Source: Rhizomys pruinosus (Eukaryota; Chordata; Mammalia; Rodentia; Spalacidae). From it: a DNA stretch of 64,000 bases. The stretch lies in assembly GCA_009823505.1 (NCBI GenBank), contig VZQC01008059.1, positions 2,584,815-2,648,814 on the forward strand, given 5' to 3'. The translations under genes were made by a program, and so were the position numbers. Below, one piece after another: positions 1 through 9,200 of this stretch (the stretch's first letter is position 1; each line of letters starts with the position of its first letter). The notes under the pieces were generated by a model, which was not told the DNA's origin, did no database searches, and worked only from the letters and a program-made list of their open reading frames with translations.

Positions 1-342
1 ACACGCCTTTAATCCCAGCACTGGGAGGCAGATGCACTGGGGAGGCAGGGGCAGGAGGACCAGGAATTCCAGGCCAACCTGGTTTACCTAGCGAGGTCCC
101 TGCCAGTTGGGGCTACAGGGAGACCCTATCTCAAACAAACAAACAAACAAACAAACAAAAGCATACAAAACAAACAAACAGAATATAAAGTCAGGCATGG
201 TGGTGCAAGCCTTTAATTCCAGCACTTAGGAAGCAGAAGCAGGTAGATCTCTATGAGATGGAGGCCAGCCTGGTCTACATAGTGAATTCCAGGCCAGCTG
301 GAGCTATAAGGGGAACTCCATCTCAAAACAAAACAAAAAAAA
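1..342 (+). mobile_element. Two B1 SINEs in tandem (+)
   Basis: The first copy (1-165) is cut by the window edge and ends in a (CAAA)n tail. The second (about 190-342) starts tcaggcatggtggtgc and ends ctccatctcaaaac. Confidence 0.85.
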
Positions 343-690
343 TTTTTTAAGGAAAAGAAAGCACACCTACAAGGTAAACAGTTCTACTCATCCCAATTGA
401 ATACTATTCTGCAACATTAGGCAGAAATTAATCACCTACCTAATGATTTTGTGTTTGATCCCATACTGCTCATTTGAATTTCTTCCCGGTCAGGTTTCTT
501 ATCTATATGGAATTAGAAAGTTATCCAAGTCAAAACCCAGTACACCACAATCTACACGAACCATCCATTTCTCTTTGACATTCCCTCCTTCCTTTCATTC
601 ATTCAAACTTTTACTTAGTACCCATTATGCGTCAAGCACTAATCCCTACCCTACACTCGTAACAAAGCCCCTATAAAATTCAGCTGGCTT
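343..690. other. Unique sequence, no gene seen
   Basis: Non-repetitive CTNND1 intron (between exon 17 and the next exon outside the window). The small open frame at 443-676 shows no domain or splice support. Confidence 0.6.
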
Positions 691-1031
691 TAGCCAGGCC
701 TGGGGGCGCACATCTTTAATCCCAGCACTCAGGAGGCAGAGGCAAGCAGATCTCTGTGAGTTCAAGGCCAACCTGGCCTACATAGAGAGTTCTAGGACAG
801 CTGGGGCTACAGGAAGACCCTGTCTCAAAAAGACCAAAACCACAAAAGTTCAGATGGCTTTCCTACAGACTTTTTTTTTTTTTTTTTTTTTTTGGTCTTT
901 GAGAAGGGGTGTCCCTGTAGCCCCAGCTGCCTGGAATTCACTCTGTAGACCAGGCTGGCCTTGAACTCACAAAGATCCGCCCCCTCGCCTCCCAAGTGCT
1001 AGGATTAAAGGCATGTGCCACCACACCTGGC
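691..1031. mobile_element. B1 (+) and B1 (-) in inverted orientation
   Basis: A plus-strand copy (691-847) is followed by a minus-strand copy (870-1031) that begins with a 22-T run. The pair could fold into a hairpin in the pre-mRNA. Confidence 0.85.
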
Positions 1032-1063
1032 TTCCTACAGACTCTTAAATATGAGATACATGT

Positions 1064-1178
1064 CACTGGCCAGCTAGATGGCTCAGTGAATAAAGGTGCT
1101 TGCTGCCAGGTCTGAGTTCAATCCCTGGAGCTCATAAGGTAGACAAAACTAATTCCCCCACAAGCATACATTCCTGTG

Positions 1179-1232
<54 letters not shown>

Positions 1233-1250
1233 CGCACACAATAAATTTTA
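1064..1250 (+). mobile_element. tRNA-derived SINE with CA microsatellite
   Basis: Divergent B2-type head (agatggctcagtgaataaaggtgcttgctgcc), followed by (CA)n at about 1183-1240. Confidence 0.7.
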
Positions 1251-1300
1251 AGAAGAGAAACACTTCAACCTAAGATAGCAGTTTTTGTTTGGTTTTGGTC

Positions 1301-1551
1301 TTTTTTTTTTTTTTTTTTTTTTTTTTTATTTCTGTATGTGTATCAATGTACTGTCTGCATGCAGGTCTGTGCACCCGTGTCGTGCAATGCCGTGGAGGTC
1401 AGAAGAGGTCTCGGATTCCCCTGGAGCTGGAGTTCTCCTGGAATTGGAGTTTCAGACGGCTCTCGGCCGCCATGTGGGTGCTGGGGACGGAACCCGGGTC
1501 CTCTGTAAGAGCGGTAGGCGCTCTTAACCGCTAGGCCATCTCTCCAGCCCC
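1301..1551 (-). mobile_element. B2 SINE (-), long subtype
   Basis: Contains both the ctggagttctcctggaattggag duplication, read in reverse, and the 5' end ctctccagcccc. Confidence 0.9.
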
Positions 1552-1554
1552 TGG

Positions 1555-2876
1555 TTTTGGTCTTTTTTGAGACAGAGTCTTCCTGTAGCCCCAGCTGGCC
1601 TGGAACTCACTATGTAGACCAGGCTGCTCTTGAACTCACAGAGATATGCCTGCTTCTCTGCTGGGTTTAAAGACATGTGCCAAGCAAGCCAGAACAGCAT
1701 TCCTCCACAGCCTGTGCTTCAGCTCCTGCCTCCAAGTTCCCACCCTGAGTTCCTGCCTTGGGCTCCCCAAGTGATGAACTGTGACCCAGGAGATGTAAGC
1801 TGAATAAACCCTTTCCTCCCCAAGTTGGTGTTGGTCAGAGTGTTTTGTCACAGCAATGGAGGACAAATTAGAACAGAAATTGGTACCAGGAGTGGGTATT
1901 GCTGTGATAGACGTGACCTTGGTGTTTTGGGAAAGGATTGTGAAAGCGTTTGGAACTTTGGGCTAGAAAAATCAATGAATGCCTAAAGATCATGGCTGTG
2001 GAACTTGGAACAGTTTTGCTGAAAGAGTTTAGAAGATGGAGGCCTGGCTTGTGAAGTTTCTAGTTTCATAGGGAAGCAGAGATCATCAGGACTGTTTAAT
2101 TTGTGGGTTCTGGTGATCTGGGGCCAAAGAATCAGCTGTAAGTAACAAGAGACCAGAACCTGAAGTGAAATCTTTGTTGTACTGGGACAACTGATGCTGG
2201 TTAGCTGGTGCTGAAAAAATCAGCTGTAAGTAACAAGAGACCAGCAACACTGTGATGAAATCTTCTGGGAAAAATTTCTTCAGGGTCAGCACACAGAAGC
2301 TATGTTCCAGAAGGGGCGTGAGCCTCCACGTCAAGCCAGAAGCAGGACTTGGTAACATGTAAGAGTCTCCTATATGGTTCCGGTGTTGAAAGCATGAAGG
2401 GGTCACAGAGAGCAGCTGAGGCCTGGCACTATGAGAGGCCAGGAAAGGCCACTGATAAGAATGCGGCCTTGGTTGCAGTGAAGACCCCAGGATTCCAGGG
2501 GTCAGGAAGAGAAGCTGAGGCTTTGCATCAGGAGAGGTCAGAAGCAACCTCAGTTTCAGTGGTGACCCCAGCTTTTTGGAGATGCCGGGACTGTGGGACA
2601 ACCACCAAGAGCAGAGGCAGGTGTGGAATGGAGTCAGCCTGGGCCTGCAAGATGAGCTGTGTGTGCCACAGACGGCAGAGTCAGAGAAGAGGAGCTGCCA
2701 AAACCCTTTGGAGCCCAGAAGATTGTGAGTGAGTCCCAGGTGTCCAGCCTTGAGCTATTGCTGGACTAAGGTTTTGTTTGAGTGTACCTGATTCTTCCCT
2801 TTGAAATAAGAAAAAAAATAAAAATAAAATAAAATAAAAAATTTAAGAAAGACATGTGCCACCACACCCAGCCCAG
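1555..2876 (-). mobile_element. B1 SINE (-) split by the 1.17-kb retrocopy
   Basis: B1 sequence runs from gagacagagtcttcc to aaagacatgtgcca (1682) and resumes at 2848 with a second copy of that word followed by ccacacccagcc. Confidence 0.85.
1683..2847 (+). mobile_element. MaLR-like LTR-retrotransposon RNA retrocopy with A-rich tail
   Basis: A 1165-bp insertion flanked by the 14-bp direct repeat AAAGACATGTGCCA (1669-1682 and 2848-2861), splitting a minus-strand B1. Its first part carries the LTR-like words gaataaaccctttcctcccc and, after it, ttggtaccaggagtggg, which I associate with the LTR end and internal start of MaLR elements (MT/ORR1 group). It ends in an A-rich tail (2808-2840). The duplication length and the tail point to L1-type retroposition of an RNA rather than integrase-mediated insertion. 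An imperfect internal duplication (aatcagctgtaagtaacaag) occurs near 2130 and 2219. Open frames of 127 and 171 codons inside it have no recognisable domain. Confidence 0.6.
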
Positions 2877-2894
2877 CAGTTTTAAAAATTATTG

Positions 2895-3140
2895 GGGGCT
2901 GGAGAGATGGCCTAGCGGTTAAGAGTGCCGACCGCTCTTGCAGAGGACCCGGGTTCGATCCCCAGCACCCACATGGTGGCTTAGATCTGTCTGTAACTCC
3001 AATTCCAGGAGAACTCCAGTTCCAGGGGAATCCGAGACCCTCTTCTGACCTCCGCGGCATTGCACAACACGGGTGCACAAACCTACATGCAGACAGTACA
3101 TTCATACACATACAGAAATAAATAAAATTTAAAAAAAAAA
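2895..3140 (+). mobile_element. B2 SINE (+), long subtype
   Basis: Near full length, with an intact B box (gggttcgatcccc) and an A-rich tail. Confidence 0.9.
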
Positions 3141-3149
3141 GCATTGTTT

Positions 3150-3424
3150 GGACTGGTAAAATGGCTCTGCAAGTAAAGTGTTTCCTGTACAATCCTAGCA
3201 CCCTGTGTTTGATCCTATGCAATCCTAGTACCCTGTGTTTGATCCTGTGCAATCCTAGCACCCTGTGTTTGATCCTGTGCAATCCTAGCACCCTGTGTTT
3301 GATCCCCAGAATCCAAGTAAAGATGAACGGGAAAAGCTGACTCCACCAAGTTGTCCTCTGACCTCTACAAGAAGTGGCAGCACACATGTGCCCCAATACA
3401 CATCATATGCACACACACAATAAA
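3150..3424 (+). mobile_element. tRNA-type SINE expanded by a 30-bp tandem repeat
   Basis: The unit aatcctagcaccctgtgttt plus ten further bases is present four times (3191-3310), with three or fewer changes between copies. The rest is SINE body ending in acacacacaataaaa. Confidence 0.75.
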
Positions 3425-3430
3425 ACGTTT

Positions 3431-3545
3431 TAATTTATTTATTATTTTTATGTGTATGAGTGTATTGTCTACATGTATGTCAGTGCACCCATGTTATGCA
3501 ATGCCCAAGGAGGTCAGAAGTGAGTGTCAGATCCCTCAGCATTGC
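3431..3545 (-). mobile_element. B2 SINE fragment (-)
   Basis: tttttatgtgtatgagtgta and gtgcacccatgttatgcaatg are B2 tail words. The 5' half is missing. Confidence 0.7.
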
Positions 3546-3839
3546 AAGACACAGGTGCATTTACAATATATAAGTAATATACTCATACGCATAAAATATT
3601 TTTTAAAATACACATAAAAATAGATTGGCCTGTCCAGTCCTTTGAATGGATCAATTATTCTTACAAGATTTTGAAGCATCATGGCATCAGTCCCCTGCAA
3701 GATAGTGGTTTACAGAACTATGCAAATGTTGTAAAAGTTAACATGTTTTATTATATGTATTTTTAATCATATTAATCACTTAATTAGAAAAGCTTTTTAA
3801 ATTTACTATGTATTAAAGCTATTTAAATGTATTATTTGT

Positions 3840-4004
3840 GTCTCTGTGTGTGCTCATACTACAGCATACATGTCGAAGTCTGAAAACAACTTTCAGGAGT
3901 TGGTTTTTTTCTTCCACCATGTAGGTTCTGGAGATCAAACTCAGATTTCAGGTCGTCAGGCTTAGCAATAAGCTTCTTTACCTGCTGAACTCTCTTTCCA
4001 GCCC
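3840..4004 (-). mobile_element. Old B2-related (B3-like) SINE (-)
   Basis: Diverged, but ends ctgctgaactctctttccagccc as expected for a reverse tRNA-type head. Confidence 0.6.
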
Positions 4005-4385
4005 TCAAAAACCCTTTATAGTACTGGAAGCTACCAAGCTCAGAGGCAGGTATGTTTTTCAAAAATATGTTTCTTCTTTTGGATTTTGGGGTTGCTTTTG
4101 TTTGAGAAAGGCTGGCTTAAAAGTCACCATACAGCCCATGCTGACCTCAAAGCTCAGGCCAATCCTGCAGCCCTTAGTCTCTCAAGTGCTGGGATGCAAC
4201 CAAAATTACAATTTTTACTTGAAAACTCAGGTAGCAAATATTGTGAGTTTTTTAAACCAAAGCAATACTCCATTTATTTTTGAGGAAATGCCTTGCATGT
4301 TTGAGGAAATAACCATGAATGAATAATCATTGTTTGTCTATCAGTCATTTTTTTAAAGTAAAATAGTACTCTACTAAAAAGCAGC

Positions 4386-4548
4386 CACCGGGTGTGGCGG
4401 CACACGCCTGTAATCCCAGCACCCAGGAGGCAGAGACAGGCTGATCTCTGGAGTTCAAGGCCAGATTGGTCTACACAGTGAGTTCCAGAACAGCTGGGGC
4501 TACAGAAAGACCCCGTCTCAAAAAGACAAAAAAAAAAAAAAAAAAAAA
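4386..4548 (+). mobile_element. B1 SINE (+)
   Basis: Full length from ccgggtgtggcggc to a 20-A tail. Confidence 0.9.
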
Positions 4549-4559
4549 GCAACTAATCT

Positions 4560-5010
4560 AACCAGTAATAGCTCTGCCTCAGGACAGCCATGATGGCCTG
4601 ATACATAGCACAAATTCTCAGGATTTCCTACTTGTCAGCACCAAACATTTAAAAGATGTGCACTCAAGAGTAGAAACGGAATAAATTATTAATTTCTACA
4701 GCTCCATCAAGGATGCTCCTAAGTGAAGAGGGCTTTAACTATAGACTACACAACAACGAAGAGCACTCATTCAGATTGGTGTCACTGCCCTCCTCTGTGC
4801 TGAGCCACCAGCAGCAAGCACCACTGTTTTCAGGCCATTGGCACATAGGCTCAACAATCTTGGGCCCATCAGACTACACTTCAAACCACAGACTGAATCA
4901 AAAGCAAGATACTATAAAGACAATGAGAGTTACGGTACATACTCTTGGTAAGAGAAAAAAATTATGCAACAAAATATATAATTATGTCTTGGGATAAACT
5001 GCTCGCACAA
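4560..5010. other. Unique intron sequence
   Basis: No repeat or exon signal recognised. The frame at 4713-4997 (94 codons) has no domain. Confidence 0.5.
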
Positions 5011-5020
5011 TAGGGTCATA

Positions 5021-5345
5021 TTTATTTTATTTTATTTCTTATTTTTATTTTATATGTATGAGTGTACTGCTTGCATGTAGGTAGAAGCACCAGTGTCATG
5101 CAAAGGTCAAGGAGGGTGTACGATCCCCTGGAACTGGAGTTAAGGACAGTTGTTAGGCACCTTGTGGTTCCTGGGAGCAGCCAGTGCTCTTAATGGCTGA
5201 GCCATCTCTCCAGCCCAGTAATAGGGTTTTAAAAGCTCTAACCCCAGCTAGGGATATAGCTCAGTAGAATACTTGCCTAACATGTGCAAAGCCCTGGGTT
5301 CAATTCCCAGTACCACACAAACACAAGCACAAACAAATATACACA
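5021..5345. mobile_element. B2/B3-like SINE (-) followed by an ID element (+)
   Basis: The reverse SINE ends ccatctctccagccc at 5216. The ID copy (about 5248-5335) has gctcagtagaatacttgcct and gggttcaattcccag. Confidence 0.8.
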
Positions 5346-5372
5346 TAGAGTTATAATCTAAAATATTAATAA

Positions 5373-5495
5373 CAGTGGCTTTTTCTGGCTACTAGACATA
5401 ATGAATTTCCTGGTTGTCAGAAGTTTCCAATATAGCAGTGGCTTTCCCTGGGTATACAAATAATGGAGTTTCTGGTTGTCAGAAATTTCCAATTT
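5373..5495. repeat. Degenerate 63-bp tandem duplication
   Basis: Two copies beginning cagtggct (5373 and 5436) and sharing ctggttgtcagaa(g/a)tttccaat. Divergence shows the duplication is old. Confidence 0.75.
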
Positions 5496-5639
5496 TTCAA
5501 CAGTAAGCACATTAGTCAATATTATGTAGAAATTTAAAGGGGAGATTAAACAGAAAATCTAGGATTCACTTTCCAGTGACTCTAAATTCACAAACAGAGG
5601 AATCACACCCAAGTTAAGCTAATAGATTGTTTTTGTTTT

Positions 5640-5735
5640 TGTGTGTAGCCAGCCAAGGCTAACCTTGAACTCCAGATTGTCCTCCTCTACCTCCCAAGTG
5701 CTGGAATTACAGGTAGGCAACACCACACCCATCTG
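5640..5735 (-). mobile_element. B1 fragment (-)
   Basis: Only the B1 left half is visible (aaccttgaactccagattgt to caccacacccatct). Confidence 0.65.
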
Positions 5736-5867
5736 GGCTGCCTGTTTTGATTTCTATTTCTTACACATATAATCCTGAAGCAAAGCAGGAATTCCCCTCC
5801 TCAAAGTCCAGATCATTCAGAAATAAATACACATCCTATTTCTTAGATAATAAGCCACTACAGGGGC

Positions 5868-6071
5868 TGGAGAGATGGCTCAGCAGTTAAGAGTGCCAAC
5901 TGCTCTTGCAGAGGACCCGGGTTCAATTCCCATCACCAACATGGCAGCTAAAAACTGTCTTTAACTCCAGTTCCAGGGGAATCTGACTCCCTCTTCTGAC
6001 TTCCACGGCATTGCATGACATGGGTGCACCAACCTACAATGCAGACAGTACACTCATACACATAAAAAATA

Positions 6072-6112
<41 letters not shown>
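5868..6112 (+). mobile_element. B2 SINE (+), short subtype, AAAT-expanded tail
   Basis: Ends in (AAAT)n at 6071-6112, about 60 bp from the exon 17 donor. Confidence 0.88.
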
Positions 6113-6114
<2 letters not shown>

Positions 6115-6172
6115 GCAAGCCACTACAGAGCAGGAGTAACTAAAATTAAGATGTACCCTTTGGATACTGTAC

Positions 6173-6260
6173 CTGATTTTTGGTTCCGGTCAATGAGGGG
6201 GAGAGTGCTGTCATCATATGAATGGCTGCTCTGGCTTCTAGAAGCATTGTTTAGATTCAC
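6173..6260 (-). CDS. CTNND1: CTNND1 exon 17, residues 851-879, start of the C-terminal tail; last exon in the window
   Basis: An 88-nt exon with acceptor tttggctctag and donor ATCAG|GTACAG. It encodes [20 protein letters not shown] and then PLIDRNQKS, the start of the disordered tail. I searched 1-6170 on the minus strand for the next expected peptide (DKKPDREEI) and found no match. The remaining exons are therefore beyond the left edge. Confidence 0.93.
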
Positions 6261-9200
6261 CTAGAGCCAAAGGCAAAATCCCATGTCACAGAAACCTGAT
6301 CACACCCACATCCTCCTTTCTGTCCCCTCCTCCCAGCGTGCCCCCTTCCTCCCAATCATGCGTTTGCTCCTTCAGAAGCTCTTCTTTTTTTTTTTTGGTC
6401 TTTTTGAGACAGGGTCTCCCTGTAGCCCCAGCTCACTCTGTAGACCAGGCTGGCCTTGAACTCACAAAGATCCGCCTGCCTCTGCCTCCTAAGTGCTAGG
6501 ATTAAAGGCGTGCGCCACCATGCCCAGCCAGAAGCTCTTCTTAACAAGCCTGCTTTCTCTCCTCAACTTTCCTTCTCCATGTTCACACTTCTTTTTTTTT
6601 TTTTTTTTTTTTTTTGTTTGGTCTTTTCGAGACAGAGGTCCCCTGTGCCCCAGCTGTCCTGGAACTCACTTTTTTTTTGTGCCGCTCCTTGAACTCAACA
6701 AAAGAACACTGTACTTTCTTATTCTGTAATGTAGGTGAGTCTCTAGGTCTCTACTAACAACTCTAACTCTTCAGAAAAGGCATTTAAACTAGGCACAGGA
6801 CATTCTTGTAATGCTAGCAATGGGAGGTAGAGGCAGAAGGCTCAATAGTCCAAAGCCAGCATGCCTCAGCTATACAGGAGTTCATGGCCAAACTGGGGTA
6901 CATGAGACCCTGTCTCAAAGGCATGGGTGATGAGGGGGAGAATAGGTGACTGGTAAGGGCTAAGTAAGTAAATACATACTGAAAGGGGCTTCTTGTGTGT
7001 TCCTGGACATGAGATTACAAAGGTCCAAACACACTATCAGAAGGAAAACAGTCTCAGAAAACAGTGAACAGACGGACGATCAGGGTAGATATAAGGGGTG
7101 GAGGATCACAAAGACTTTCCATCTTCATCATTCACCACTACCATCATCTACTACATGTTATGACAGAAGAATAGAGAACTGTGGACACTGCTCTTTTAAG
7201 AGGTAGTGTGGCAAATAGTTTCTTTCCTAACTTGAGTCAAAATAAGATTTAGTGTGATGGTGAACCATTAACCAGGGACCACGGGGAAAGAAAACAAAAG
7301 CTTTGGTCAAGAGTTACTGTACATCCCAGGTTGGTGGCACACACCTTTTATCCCATCACTCAACAGGCAGAGGCAGGCGGACGTCTGTGAGATCAAGGCC
7401 AGCCTGGTCTACATAGGGACTTCCAGGCCAGCTGAAGCTACAGAGAGACTCTGCTTCAAAAACAAACAAACAAGGCCGGGCATGGTGGCGCACGCCTTTA
7501 ATCCTAGCATTTGGGAGGCAGAAGGCAGGCAGATCTTTTGTGAAGTTCTAAGGCCAAGCTGGTCCTACAGAGTGAGAGTTCAGGACGTGCTCGGGGGCTA
7601 CAGGGAGATCCTGTCTCGAAAACGACAAAAAAAAAAAAAAAACACAAAGTTATTGTACCTGGAAGTCTGATTTCTTCCACCCTTCTTTTTCCAGTGGCTT
7701 TCTTAGTTCCTTATAACCCCAAATTGTTTGTAATACAAGTGCTGCTGCTCGAACTTCTTTTTCTGAGCGATTCCTATTGAGGAAAACAATACCATATGAA
7801 GTTTGGGGGTAAGGACAGAAAAGCTTAGAGCATATACCTTCTAACAACACAAAAATGTAAATGTTATATGAGTGAAATCAATTTTTTCCAAGTCTTATAT
7901 TCTGTTCCAAGCACTGACATTAAATATTGTTTGCTATGAGAGTTCTTATTAACTTACAGACCAACATTAAGACTGAAAATATATCAATACCTCTTCACAC
8001 TTCACAGGCTACTGTATGGGGCAATAATCTCACAAAGCAGAAGAGGAAACCTCTTTCTGGGAATCTCTCATACTCATATTCTTTCAGCTGTGATTTTAAG
8101 AATAAGCTCACCCTGATTTGTTGATCAGAACCAGCTTCTCAATACCCTGGGTCTCTCGAAGCTTTTTGGCAGCTTCCAAGTTCTCAGCAATAACTTCGTT
8201 GATGGTATTCAAAATAGAGACCACAGTGTCTTCAGAGAAGTTCCAGTTAGAGTTCTGCTGACCTCCTGGCAGATTCTTTACCAAGTTCGGAATAGCATGT
8301 TTACCTACAGCAGGAGACAGAAGGGACACATACAGGGAGAAAAGCAGAGTCAGGTCATGGGAGTCTGACAATTTACGCTGTGGTAATCACAGCAAGTTAG
8401 GTTCTATCCATATAAATCAACTCCATTATTCTCTATGACCATTATGTCAAAAAGATAAAGAAGTCAGCTAGCCATGCAGTCATCATCCTGTCATTTCTTC
8501 AATCACACTGAAACAGTATGAATACCATGTCAAACATGCTACGTCTCTCGTCAGATACTCTAAGGAAAACAGTACATTTGGTACTATTATATAGTAACTC
8601 AATGGAACAGTCATTAAAAATTTTTAAAGTCAACAACTTGAGCTCTGCCATGAATTTGCTATATTAATTCTAGTCAAATATCTAATTTCTGTGCCCCTAG
8701 GTTTCCTTATCTTATTTAAAAGGGAAAAGAAAAAAAGGCTGGGTATGGTGGCGCACGCCTTTAATCCTAGCACTTGGGAGGCAGAGCCAGGTGGATCTCT
8801 GTGAGTTCAAGGCCAGCCTGGTCTACATAAAGAGCTTCAGGCCAGCTGGGACTAAAGGGAGACCCTGTCTCAAAAATACACACACACATGCCGGGCATGG
8901 TGGCGCACGCCTTTAATCCTAGCACTTGGGAGGCAGAGGCAGGCGGATCTTTGTGAGTTCAAGGCCAGCCTGGTCTACAGAGTGAGTTCCAGGCCAGCTG
9001 AGGCTACAGGGAGACCCTGTCTCAAAAATACACACACACACACACACACAAAAGGGGGGGGAAAGCACTTTGCAAAACAGTAGGGAGAGTAAATGAAAAC
9101 AGAGACATGCTCAATAATATGAACAGGCAGATGCTCAAAAATAGGTACTATTATTTTGTTTTTAAAGAATCATCACTTCTTGTTTTTCCAAGAACCATTA

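Noticed and set aside
2086..2732. Frames of 171 and 127 codons on opposite strands
   Set aside because: Both lie in the MaLR-like retrocopy; no retroviral or cellular domain is visible.
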